Made by a program: the position numbers and the translations under genes. The notes below the pieces were generated by a model. The model had not been told where the DNA came from, ran no database searches, and worked only from the letters and a program-made list of their open reading frames with translations. Of a stretch of DNA of 64,000 bases, positions 16,717 through 25,900 are shown in pieces; position 1 is the first letter of the stretch, and every line of letters begins with the position of its first letter. Location of the stretch: positions 1 through 64,000 of IMG/VR virus record IMGVR_UViG_3300017963_005353, one strand, 5' to 3'. Source of the DNA: a virus.

Positions 16717-16953
16717 ATGACAGGCGGCATCCGAGGAGATTGGCAAGAGGTCAGGGACCGCACCAGGCTGTGGTGCAAAATTGACCCAAAGCGTTGCCTG
16801 CTCGAGATAGTACACCGAGGGGTCAGGAAGCTGATTGACCTGCGGGCATATGGCCTGGCATTTGTTGGGGAGGCGGCTCTTGAGCGGGAGTCGTTTTCAC
16901 AGGTAGCGTCAACGCCTTTGCCCCCTGATCAAGCCACTCCCAGCGAGCAATGA
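16717..16953 (+). CDS. Hypothetical small protein in the head-tail module
   Basis: A 78-residue protein with GGAGAGG just before the ATG and its own predicted promoter. It is moderately basic in the first half (EVRDRTRLWCKIDPKRCLLE) and Pro/Ser-rich at the end. No family recognised. An antisense reading frame (17005 to 16823) overlaps it but has weaker start signals. As it lies between structural genes with a private promoter, it may be a late insertion. Confidence 0.55.
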   Translation: MTGGIRGDWQEVRDRTRLWCKIDPKRCLLEIVHRGVRKLIDLRAYGLAFVGEAALERESFSQVASTPLPPDQATPSEQ

Positions 16954-17115
16954 GCTCTGCCCTGGTTATGCGTTGTGATCTGTTCAAATCGGGCAACATG
17001 TCCATGCCTTAATTTTACCATAGATCAATCCCTGGTGTCGAGCAGAAACATTGAGAATCCCTTAAGGAAGCATTAACCTCATACCGATATAGCGCCGAGA
17101 GCGCGTCACCATCAG

Positions 17116-17148
17116 AAACGCCCTGAGCGTAGATGCTCAGGGCGTTTT
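17116..17148 (+). terminator. Intrinsic terminator directly before the gp10-like start
   Basis: A perfect 13-bp stem (arms 17116-17128 and 17135-17147, core ACGCCCTGAGC) with a 6-base loop is followed by TTTTGTGTT. It ends about six bases before the next start codon. It would end the short transcript from 16711, and it could also control entry into the tail genes. Confidence 0.8.
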
Positions 17149-17153
17149 GTGTT

Positions 17154-17645
17154 ATGGTCAAACGAGCGGGCAAGCTCAAAAAGATGCGGGGGGCAGCGAC
17201 TAACGCGGTCAAGCGGGGGCTGATCATCAGCGGCATGTTGGTCGCTCAACGGGCAACGCGCCGGGCTCCTAGGCTGACAGGGCGATTGAAACGGTCCATC
17301 ACCCACGGCAAGCCCTACAAGCGGGGGCGCACAGGATGGGCCATTGACGTGGGCACCAATGTGGAATACGCCCGCGCCCAGGAGCTTGGCAGTGGCATAC
17401 ATGCCGAGGGCGGGGGGCAGCCTTATCCCATTCGCCCGGTCAAAAAGAAGGCCCTGGCGTTCGTGTGGCCCGATGCGCCGGCCCACATCAAGCCCAGCCC
17501 CGAGACGGGCAAAGTGGTGCTCGCCAGTGTTATGCACCCCGGGGTCAAGCCGCAACCTTACCTGAGACCGGCGTTGAACGCAAGTATCCAGGAGATCAAG
17601 GGGATCCTGCTTAGTTCCCTTATCACAGGGCTCAGGAAGATGTGA
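17154..17645 (+). CDS. HK97-gp10-like head-tail joining protein
   Basis: A 163-residue basic protein. The N-terminal helix is lysine-rich (MVKRAGKLKKMRG), followed by RRAPRLTGRLKRSI, DVGTNVEYARAQELGSG and a C-terminal QPYLRPALNAS. This order (PrxTGxL, VxYAxxxExG, QPFLxPA) is the signature of the HK97 gp10 family, which joins head to tail. The start at 17154 is used because the upstream in-frame ATG at 17133 lies inside a terminator stem. No Shine-Dalgarno site is visible. Confidence 0.85.
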   Translation: MVKRAGKLKKMRGAATNAVKRGLIISGMLVAQRATRRAPRLTGRLKRSITHGKPYKRGRTGWAIDVGTNVEYARAQELGSGIHAEGGGQPYPIRPVKKKALAFVWPDAPAHIKPSPETGKVVLASVMHPGVKPQPYLRPALNASIQEIKGILLSSLITGLRKM

Positions 17646-18070
17646 TGGTCGGAAACGACGTGGTTCAAGCGGCCCTGGTCGCCGCTCTGAAAGCGAACAC
17701 TGCCCTGACGACCTGGCTCGCTGCCAGGAGCACTGCCGGCGAGATACGGGAGGCCCAATACCAGGGCACACAGTTTTCCTACCCGGCTGTTCGCGTGGCC
17801 GTGGGCGATCAGGTCCCTGTGGGCGACACGTGCTACACGACCAGGGCAGAGGTGACGTTCGAGACCTGGTGCTATTCGGAGCACGACAGTTCGCAGCAGT
17901 GCGACCAGCTTGCCAAGCTCGTGGCTGATGCTCTGTTGGGCAAGCGGATCAGCGGGACAGGCTTTGCGTCGTTGGTCATTTTGTGCGACAGCTTTCCCCA
18001 TGCCGTGCGCACCGGTGAAAGGCTGTGGGAAGCGTTCGCCCTATGGAGAATGGAGATATACGAGACGTGA
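17645..18070 (+). CDS. Tail terminator / completion protein (predicted)
   Basis: A 141-residue protein. The start codon overlaps the previous stop by one base (TGATG). The alpha/beta composition, with VVQAALVAALKANTALT at the N-terminus and RTGERLWEAFALWRMEIYET at the end, resembles DUF3168/gp17-like tail completion proteins. These follow gp10-like genes and cap the tail tube. No unique motif is present, so the assignment leans on order and length. Confidence 0.6.
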   Translation: MVGNDVVQAALVAALKANTALTTWLAARSTAGEIREAQYQGTQFSYPAVRVAVGDQVPVGDTCYTTRAEVTFETWCYSEHDSSQQCDQLAKLVADALLGKRISGTGFASLVILCDSFPHAVRTGERLWEAFALWRMEIYET

Positions 18071-18375
18071 CCTGGCGCGATGAGTGGACCGATCGGGGGG
18101 AAACGGACAAATGGCTGGCAGAGATGGCCTGTAAGGAGCGGGCGGTTTTGCCCGGGGCATTGCGTTGCCGGTTTCACACCCGCCTGGTCATTCCCGGCCG
18201 CATGGTCCCAAGTGGGCGCCGATACGTTGCCAACCCGGGCCAGGTCATTCCCATAGACGAACAGGATCGGGAAACCCTACTCAGTATGACGAGACGACAG
18301 GATGGCTGCTCCGGCTGTGGGGGCAGCCGCCGAGACGCGACACAGCCCTATTTTGAAGAAGTACCAGAAGGTTAG
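18067..18375 (+). CDS. Hypothetical protein with CxxC
   Basis: A 102-residue protein if it starts at the GTG overlapping the previous stop; an in-frame ATG at 18043 is the alternative. Basic and Arg-rich, with GCSGCGGSRRD near the C-terminus. It lies between tail terminator and tail tube genes. No family recognised. Confidence 0.55.
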   Translation: MTWRDEWTDRGETDKWLAEMACKERAVLPGALRCRFHTRLVIPGRMVPSGRRYVANPGQVIPIDEQDRETLLSMTRRQDGCSGCGGSRRDATQPYFEEVPEG

Positions 18376-18386
18376 GAGGTTCAACC

Positions 18387-19016
18387 ATGGCTCTTGTAAC
18401 CGGCACGCCAATGGGTACGACCACGGACCAATCGGACCTGTACATCGACACGGCTCCAAGCGTCTGGTTTCAGGACGCAACCGCAAACCCGCTGAACAAC
18501 CCGGACACGGACGGTTTTTATTGGGGTCTCACAGGCTCGGCGTCATACCCCATCTACTCCCTGGACTGCTACGAGTCGGTGACGTGGGGTGGCAACATCG
18601 AGATGAGCAACATCCGGTGTGACACCGTGGGCGACAGGTCGGCCATTCAAAAGCTGGCCTACCTGGATCTGACGTTCACACTCAAGACGCTGCTCCCTCT
18701 CGCCACCCTGACCCACATCTTGCGCGGTGGGGCAGTCACCACGACTGCAGGCACCTCCGAGAAAATGGGGATCGGTCAGCCCGACAACCAGCAATATTGG
18801 AGGGTCTATTTCGCCTCGGTCTACGACGAGGACAACGGTGATTACGTTTGCGTCACCATGCACCGCGCCAAGTTCGTGGATTCGTGGGAGATCGCCTTCA
18901 ACGGGTTTGGCGAACCGGCCACCCTGGGCGTCACGCTCAGGGGCTTTGCCGACACCGACCTGCCGGCCGCCCAGCAGTTTGCGACCGTGATCCGGGGTGA
19001 CACCGACATCTCATAA
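18387..19016 (+). CDS. Major tail (tube) protein, predicted
   Basis: A 209-residue, beta-rich, acidic protein starting MALVTGTPMGTTTDQSDLY, with TAGGAGG well placed before the ATG. Tail tube proteins of long-tailed phages lie just before the tail chaperone and tape measure genes and have this size and composition. FEATURE blocks such as ILRGGAVTTTAGTSEKMGIG support a tube-like domain rather than an enzyme. No sheath gene lies beside it. Confidence 0.7.
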   Translation: MALVTGTPMGTTTDQSDLYIDTAPSVWFQDATANPLNNPDTDGFYWGLTGSASYPIYSLDCYESVTWGGNIEMSNIRCDTVGDRSAIQKLAYLDLTFTLKTLLPLATLTHILRGGAVTTTAGTSEKMGIGQPDNQQYWRVYFASVYDEDNGDYVCVTMHRAKFVDSWEIAFNGFGEPATLGVTLRGFADTDLPAAQQFATVIRGDTDIS

Positions 19017-19039
19017 CCTGAGCGCGAAGGGGGAAAGCG

Positions 19040-19720
19040 ATGAGCGGATACTTGAACGCCATATCGCCCCAGACAGCGACGATAACCCTGGGAGGCGAAC
19101 CGTTTACAGTCGAACGGGCTCGTCTCGGATTGTATCTTTTGCTCGCCCGTGAAGCAGGCGCGGCGGATGATGCCTTGCGGCGTGGTGACGCTGTGGGGGC
19201 TGCCCGTTGCGTCTGTGCCTACCTCTCGCGGGCGGGCCTTGGGGAGCATTTGAGCGCGGCGACGGGCGTGGAGCTCTTTCACGCCTACCTGACGCTGACG
19301 ACGCTCAATGCTCCCCTGTTCCTCCTACCCTTCATGCAAGATTTCAAGCCGGGCAGGAGAGTGCCCGGTGTGCCTTACGACTATCCCGACCGGGGCTTTG
19401 CCCTGTGGGTGCACAAGCTGGCCTCGCGGTACGGCTGGTCTCGCCATTACATCATGGATCAGCTATCCCCGGAAGAGACGATGTGCTACCTACAGGAGAT
19501 CATGGTCTCCGAGTACCTCGAGCGGGAAGAAGCCCGCGTGCTGTCTGAGATGGCGTACAAGTACGACAAGGCATCCAAGACCTTGCGCTATCGCCCGCTG
19601 CCCATGCCGGCGTGGATGGCGGCCGGTAAGGGGGAGCGCAAGACGTTCCGAATCCATAGAGACTACCTCCCCAAGGGAGAGGTCGTTGATCTGAGTAAGA
19701 TGGCCCAGGGGAGCCGGTGA
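19040..19720 (+). CDS. Tail assembly protein (chaperone-like)
   Basis: A 226-residue, mainly helical protein between tail tube and tape measure, where the tail assembly chaperones (lambda G/GT) sit. A central hydrophobic stretch (FHAYLTLTTLNAPLFLLPF) and a basic C-terminus are visible. It overlaps the next gene by one base. No slippery heptamer for a programmed frameshift was recognised by eye. Function inferred from order. Confidence 0.5.
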   Translation: MSGYLNAISPQTATITLGGEPFTVERARLGLYLLLAREAGAADDALRRGDAVGAARCVCAYLSRAGLGEHLSAATGVELFHAYLTLTTLNAPLFLLPFMQDFKPGRRVPGVPYDYPDRGFALWVHKLASRYGWSRHYIMDQLSPEETMCYLQEIMVSEYLEREEARVLSEMAYKYDKASKTLRYRPLPMPAWMAAGKGERKTFRIHRDYLPKGEVVDLSKMAQGSR

Positions 19721-20187
19721 TGATTTTCCGCAATGCACTGGCAAGGTTTCGACGCGCCAGAAACAACCACACAAATGGCTCGCCGTCCGTACAAATCGGC
19801 GACGAGCTCATCACTGTGCGTCCCCTGGGCATCGAAGATACGATCAGGATCGCCATGCTGCTGGCCCCCTATCTGGTGAAATTTCAAAGCCACCTGCCAC
19901 AGATAGCGACTGCGGTGGCCGGCGACAGGTTGCGGGTCTTGGGTGAGCGGTCCACGCTCCGGGCGTTCGTGGCGGCGATGATGGACGACACAGACCGCTT
20001 GCCCGGCGATGTGGTTAAAATGTTGGCCCTTTTCCTGGGGCGCGAGCCTGGATGGGTGGCAGAGAACGCCACGGCCCATCAACTCGTGGCGGCCATACCG
20101 GCGATCGACAAGGCAAACGACCTGGCCCGCTTGATTCACAGCACGGGGATGCTCGGCTTTGTCCCTGGAGATGACGACCATGGCTAA
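19720..20187 (+). CDS. Tail assembly protein 2 (hypothetical)
   Basis: A 155-residue protein; the ATG at 19720 overlaps the previous stop, and a GTG directly before it is the alternative. SVQIGDELITVRPLGIEDTI resembles the N-terminal domain seen in some tail tube-associated and chaperone proteins, followed by a helical region. It ends inside the start of the tape measure gene. The role is by position. Confidence 0.5.
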   Translation: MIFRNALARFRRARNNHTNGSPSVQIGDELITVRPLGIEDTIRIAMLLAPYLVKFQSHLPQIATAVAGDRLRVLGERSTLRAFVAAMMDDTDRLPGDVVKMLALFLGREPGWVAENATAHQLVAAIPAIDKANDLARLIHSTGMLGFVPGDDDHG

Positions 20188-22624
20188 AAAAGGCGATACG
20201 GTCATTGAAAAACTGTTGGTCAGCATCGAGGCTGATATGGACAAGCTCCTGGAGCAAGCCAAAAAGGGCACTGAGGAAATCGAAGACGAGCTTGACGACA
20301 TGGAGGGCAAGGGCAAGAGTGCGTTCAAAGGCATAGGAGCCGCCGCTGCCAAATTTGCTGCCATTACCACCATCGTCCAAAAAGGACTTTCGCTCATCCT
20401 CGACACAATAGGCAAAGTTGCCAAGGCGGGCATTGACTTTTTCAAAAACATGGTTGCCGAGGGGGTCCAGGCGAACATTGTTTTTGAGGACTATACCACA
20501 CAGTTCACGACCCTGCTCGGGTCAGCAGACGCCGCCTATGAACGGATACGCGAGCTAACCATCTTTGCCGTAAAGACGCCCTTTGAACTGCCTGGTATTG
20601 TGGAGGCGTCTCGTGTGCTCCAGGTATTCGGGGGAACCACACTGGCAACCGGCGACAACCTGACCATGGTGGGAGACATTGCGGCTGGCGTGGGCCGGGA
20701 GTTTAGTGAGGTTGCCTTGTGGGTCGGGCGTGTCTACGATGCCATGCAGTCAGGCCGTCCGTTTGGCATTGCTGCCTCACGGCTCCAGGTTATGGGTGCC
20801 ATGACCGGCACCGCTCGCAACGAGCTCGAACGGATGCAGCAGGAGGGGGCAAGCGGGGCCGAGATGTGGGAGCGGTTCAACGAGCTCGTCGGCGACCGAT
20901 GGGCGGGCAACATGGACCGGCTCTCTCGCACGTTGACCGGTCTCATCTCGAACATCAAAGACTTTGTGCAAAACCTGTTGCGGGTCGCCGGCCTACCCCT
21001 TTTTGAAGAACTCAGGGAGGACGCTGCCCAACTCCTGGCGGTGCTGGAGGAAAAGCGCCCCGAATTGGAGGCCATCGGGGAAGCGTTGTTTGAGATCGTG
21101 GCGAACGTGGCCGATTTCCTGGCGACCGAGTTCATCGACCAGATCCAAAATCTTGACACCGACAACCTGCTCAAGATGACCGAGAGCCTGTGGAGTGCCG
21201 CCGAGCAAGCCCGGACCCTACTAGAGATCATCTTGCTTCTGGGAGAAGGGGTCAAACCGGTTGAGGCATTGGTGTGGGCATTTGATACACTTAACGATGC
21301 TCTAAGCCTGGCGCTAGAGCTCACTACCGACTTTGCCAGGGCCACCATCGACGATGTGGATGTGTTGGCGCGGCTAGATGAGATTCTGGCGGAACACGAT
21401 GCACGGGTTGAGGCACACAACAGGCGCAAGGAAGAGTCGGTTGAAGTTACCAAACAGGCCACCAAAGCCTTTGAGGAAGAGGCGGGCGCCCTGGAGCAGG
21501 TGACAGACGCCGAGCGGGATGCCATCATGGGATTTGCCGAGAGCCTGATGGACCTGCAAGATGACGTCAACAAGCGGTTGGCCGACCTGGAGAAAGCCCA
21601 CCTCAAGCGCATGGGCGAGATTGTAGCCGAGACCGCCAAGCGCAAAGCGGAGGCCCAGGCAGACGCCGAGAAAGACATTCTCAAGGTAGAGGAAGAGACA
21701 CGGCGGGCGCGGGAGGAAGAGGCAGAGGACTATCACAGGGAGGAGCGCCGGTCAGAAGAGGACCACCAGACCGATATGCGCCGGCTCCGGCTTCAATACA
21801 TGATGGACATGGCGGACGCGGTGCGAAGCCGGGACGCCAGGGCCATCGTGGAACTCCGCCGCAACTTCAAGGCGGAAAAACAGGAGCGGGAAGAGGACCA
21901 CCGCACCCGCCAGCGACGGGAACGGGAGGACTATGAAAACCGGCTCCGGGACCTGGAGGAAAACGAGCGGCGGCGCAAGCAGGAGATCCAAGCCAGCCTG
22001 AGAGAGCAGCTTGCCGACCTGGACGCCGCCCAGCGGGAGGCGCTTGCCAAAGAGCGAACCAGCCACGCCGAACGTCAGGCAGAGCTCAACCGGGCCATGA
22101 TGGAACGGTTGCAGACTATCGCCAAGGAATTGGCCGATGAGGACAGCATAAACGAGGAGGGTGCCCGCAAGATACTGGAGACACTCAACAAGACGTTTGG
22201 CGTGGGAGGGAGCATTGACGCTCTGATGGAGGGCTTTGCTGCCCGGCGTCGGCAGCGCATGATCGTGCGCGTTACGTTTGAGCCAGAAGCGGCCACGCCC
22301 ACAGTGTATTCCCCTCCTGCCAGTGCTGGCCCACCCGGATACAAGCAACCGGGGATGGGCGGATATGCTGGCAGTTTTCAGGCGGGTGGAGCGGTCATCG
22401 CCCGTCAACCTACCATCGCACAGTTTGGGGAGGTGCCAGAGCTGGCAACCTTCACGCCTCTGTCTCAGTTGGGCGGGGGACGGGGAGGTGCACAAACGCT
22501 CGACATCAACCTGAAACTGAGCGGGACGGCTCCACCAGGTATCCGGAGTGCCGACAGGGACCACATCGCGGCCGTGCTCATGCAGGCCCTCCGCGAGTCG
22601 GGGGTTTTAAGGAGTCTGGGATGA
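20180..22624 (+). CDS. Tape measure protein
   Basis: An 814-residue tape measure protein. The start at 20180 has CTGGAG at 20165-20170; an in-frame ATG at 20171 is too close to it. The N-terminal ~280 residues carry the tape-measure domain, with FEDYTTQFTTLLGSADAAYE, TPFELPGIVEASRVLQVFGG and GRPFGIAASRLQVMGAMTG. Residues ~430-690 are a long, highly charged coiled coil (many EER/REE/RRR runs), and the end is Gly/Pro-rich. By the usual ~0.15 nm per residue, tail length would be roughly 120 nm. It acts inside the tail tube and may be ejected into the cell. Confidence 0.92.
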   Translation: MAKKGDTVIEKLLVSIEADMDKLLEQAKKGTEEIEDELDDMEGKGKSAFKGIGAAAAKFAAITTIVQKGLSLILDTIGKVAKAGIDFFKNMVAEGVQANIVFEDYTTQFTTLLGSADAAYERIRELTIFAVKTPFELPGIVEASRVLQVFGGTTLATGDNLTMVGDIAAGVGREFSEVALWVGRVYDAMQSGRPFGIAASRLQVMGAMTGTARNELERMQQEGASGAEMWERFNELVGDRWAGNMDRLSRTLTGLISNIKDFVQNLLRVAGLPLFEELREDAAQLLAVLEEKRPELEAIGEALFEIVANVADFLATEFIDQIQNLDTDNLLKMTESLWSAAEQARTLLEIILLLGEGVKPVEALVWAFDTLNDALSLALELTTDFARATIDDVDVLARLDEILAEHDARVEAHNRRKEESVEVTKQATKAFEEEAGALEQVTDAERDAIMGFAESLMDLQDDVNKRLADLEKAHLKRMGEIVAETAKRKAEAQADAEKDILKVEEETRRAREEEAEDYHREERRSEEDHQTDMRRLRLQYMMDMADAVRSRDARAIVELRRNFKAEKQEREEDHRTRQRREREDYENRLRDLEENERRRKQEIQASLREQLADLDAAQREALAKERTSHAERQAELNRAMMERLQTIAKELADEDSINEEGARKILETLNKTFGVGGSIDALMEGFAARRRQRMIVRVTFEPEAATPTVYSPPASAGPPGYKQPGMGGYAGSFQAGGAVIARQPTIAQFGEVPELATFTPLSQLGGGRGGAQTLDINLKLSGTAPPGIRSADRDHIAAVLMQALRESGVLRSLG

Positions 22625-22989
22625 GCGGAACCTACAAATTGGACGGCGAGTTTTTCCCGGTCAACCCTATTGCCAAACGCTGGCGGCGTGAGGACGTGGG
22701 AAGCAGCGGAGAGGCGGAAACCATCTACTCCGGGTTTTGGCAAATCGAGCTTGATTTTCCCATGCTGGAAATGGAGGATGAGGCTGATTGGTTCTATGAC
22801 AAATGGATCGCTGGCGGGTTGCATGAGGCCCAATTGCCCCATCCCCGAGATGGCACGCTGACCGGCTTCACGTCGGTGAATCTGAAGTCCTGGGAGTTTG
22901 AGTTCACCGACGTGGATGCCGATGCCTGGGCAGATGGGCCGCGCATGGTCTTGTCGCATATCAACATGGGAGCTACCGGGAACGTCTGA
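22621..22989 (+). CDS. Distal tail-like small protein
   Basis: A 122-residue protein overlapping the tape measure stop by 4 bp (ATGA). Aromatic and acidic, with FWQIELDFPMLEMEDEADWF and a beta-rich end. The position directly after the tape measure fits a distal tail or tip adaptor, though the size is small for a full Dit. Assignment is by order. Confidence 0.5.
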   Translation: MSGTYKLDGEFFPVNPIAKRWRREDVGSSGEAETIYSGFWQIELDFPMLEMEDEADWFYDKWIAGGLHEAQLPHPRDGTLTGFTSVNLKSWEFEFTDVDADAWADGPRMVLSHINMGATGNV

Positions 22990-25900
22990 TGCCTGAACTT
23001 TCACCACTGAGGTTTTACCTCATCATTCACAAACCGGAGACCATCTTTGCCGGGCGGGTCAACGGGGACCCGACAGACCCTTACATGAGCATCACCTATG
23101 ATGGCGTGACGACCAGTGCCGGACCCGTGGCCGGGCAGACCGTTTGGTTCGGCACGACGGCCGGCGGGCGCGAGCGGGGGATTCTCCGACTGCGAACGTC
23201 GAGCATTGCCACGGGCACAACGTCGGGCACCCTGAGCGTTGCCGAAAGCGACGACGTGGGGCCACAAATTGCAGACAATGACCACATCACCATCAAAGAG
23301 GAATTTCGCCTGTGGCCCATCTATCCCCGCGCAGTCCAGATCAGCGACGTGGATGCGGTGATGTATGAAGATTGGGATACCGTTTGGACCGACCAGACCG
23401 TTGACTGGCGACCGGTGGCCGTGGCAGGCCCGCCGGCGGTGGGTTGGCTAGAGGCCGGTCAGTGTGTGCTCCATTTTGTAGGGGATCGCTCTTTCGCGCT
23501 CGCCCCTGGAGCCACACTCAGCACGCACCTGTGGACCGCCGACGGGAGCGCGGAGGGCACCAGTGCCAGCCAGGGAACGACCGGCACGCCTGTGTCATTC
23601 ACCTGGACAGAGGCGGGGGATTACCTGGTCAGCCTCCAGGAGACGGACAGCAATGCCAACGCCCAAACCAATTACACCAGGGCGTACGTGATCGATCCGG
23701 CCAGTCCCACCGACGTGGCGTTCGTGGACTTTGACGCCTACAACGACCACGGCGACCTGGAGGCGGGCGGTTGGGAGTGCTCGTTCACCGTGCGCGACGA
23801 TTGCAGCATCACCGATTTTCCAGAGGGTGCCCAGGTCGTGCTCGTGGCCCGGGGCGACCTGACGACGCCGACCGCAAGCTGGCCCAACCGGGAGAACGTG
23901 CTGTTCGTGGGCTATCTCCTGGGCAACACCGTGCGTCAAAATCCTGAGACGGGGCATGTCTCTTTCAGGGCAGGCACCATAGACGCGCTCATGTCGCAGT
24001 GTACCATGTGGCCGGTGAGCTTGAGAGACACCAAGGGACCATTTGAATGGATGACCTGCGAGAATCTCACGGTTGATCGCGCGTTGTCCTATCTGTGGCA
24101 CTACCGGTCGACGCTCTCACTCATGGCGAGTATCCAGCGGTGCAGCTACACGCCAGAACTCGCTTCCCAGGACTTTCCACCTGAAAACCTGCTCGCTGCC
24201 ACGCGCTCGCTGATGGAGGACGCCTTTGGGCGGGTGTGCTCCACACATCAGTCGGTGCTCTATCATTTCCTGGACCATCAGCTTATGCTCGATTCTGAGC
24301 GGGCAAGTGCAGTCACGCGCAAGACCCTGAGCAAGAGTGTGTGGGTGGACACCGTGGACATTGAGGAGCGGGCGGATTACATGTGGCCTACGGACATTTT
24401 CAAAGCCAACGGTGTGTACTACCCGGGGGATGAGAGCAAGGTGGTGACGTTTTTTTCGGAAGCCCCTGGAGACGCGCCCAAAGCCTATGGACGGGAGGAA
24501 GGCAAGAGCGGGCTCATACTCGACACACAAGCCAACCTCAACACCCGCTGCGGGCGGATGCTCGGGCAGCGGACACTGCGCTATCCCACCATGCGGGCTC
24601 TGTTTTTCAACGAGGGATCGTTCGGGCTCGCTCCCCAAGACGTGTTCCCGGCTAATGTGGAGCCGGCTGACAACTATCGGGGGCTGGATTGGGATCCGTC
24701 CCTGTTGGTGAAACGGGTCAATCGCACGTTTGACAATGAGCATGGCTTGATCCGGGTCGAGGTGGAGTTTGAGCCCATCGCTACGGGCACGGCAGACGGA
24801 GCAACTGTGACCATGCCGGCAGAGCCTCCAGAACCGGAACGACCCAAGTGGGACGCCCCCCCAACGACGCCATGGACGCCCCCCGCAAACCCTATTGCGG
24901 AGGCAGCGGCTGCGGCTGATGGGACCATGGGGCCATACTGGACCGACGATGGGGGTACATCGTGGGCAGCCCGCAATAATGGCCTGCTGACGACCCAATT
25001 GGATTTCAGTGATCTAATATGGGACCCCTGGTGGCGGGACAAGACGGGCGGGCACAATCCGGAGCAGGCGATCGTGATCGGTTGCGGTGGGGGGTTCATT
25101 GCCAAAAGTGAGGATGCAGGCAAGAATTGGGTAGACATGACGCCCAACCTGGGAGATCCGCCCAACAGTTGGGGAGACGCCACGGCCCCCACAGTCACGG
25201 ACCTGACATTTGTGCAGATCCATGGCGACATTCACAACCGGGACATATTCTATGCCCTGGCGGAGTGGGAGAGCACCGGTTCAGCCTGGCGGGGTTGGCT
25301 TCTGTACACCGATGACAGTTTTCGGACGGCCAGCTATACCGCCCTGAGCGCGTTGCCCTCCGGTTACGTTCCGGGGGCTACCTACACATTTGACTTCCCT
25401 ACCAACGGGCAACAGAGTTGGGCGGCAAACTCAGCCTGGATAGCTGGGGCTTACCCCGACCCGACGTTTGTATATGCCGCGTCGCCCTGTGACAATGCCG
25501 TTCAATGGTTCCAAAACACTCAGATCGCGGTTGGTGCAGATAACGAAAAACGCATCCCGATTTATTATCCCTACCGGATGACGTTCACCAGTTCGACCAT
25601 TGAGTTTCGACGGCCGGCCAAAGCCCTGTTGACCGAGCGGGGTCGTTACCGATTATACACCAGTCCAGATTTGAGCACATGGACACAAGTGGGAACAACC
25701 CAGGGCACGCAAGGTAGCGCAATTTGCGAAACGCTGACGCTCAACGTGGCCGTCACCGGTTCCTATGTGATGGTGCACCACAACACCTATGGAAACCTTT
25801 GCGTGCCCGATGATGCGGTGCTGACATCCATCCAATTCGTAGACCTGACCATCGAGGGAGGTGTGGGGGCAGACATTCGGCCCATCCGCATGGACCTCGA

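Noticed and set aside
16823-17005. Minus-strand frame of 60 residues opposite the 16717 gene
   Set aside because: The plus-strand gene has a promoter and Shine-Dalgarno site; this frame has only a weak TCGACA/TAAAAT pair with an 18-base spacer and an unstructured Pro/Gln-rich end.
20734-21684. 316-residue minus-strand frame, Ser/Arg-rich
   Set aside because: It is antisense to the tape measure coiled coil, and the Ser/Arg bias follows from that repeat-like coding sequence.
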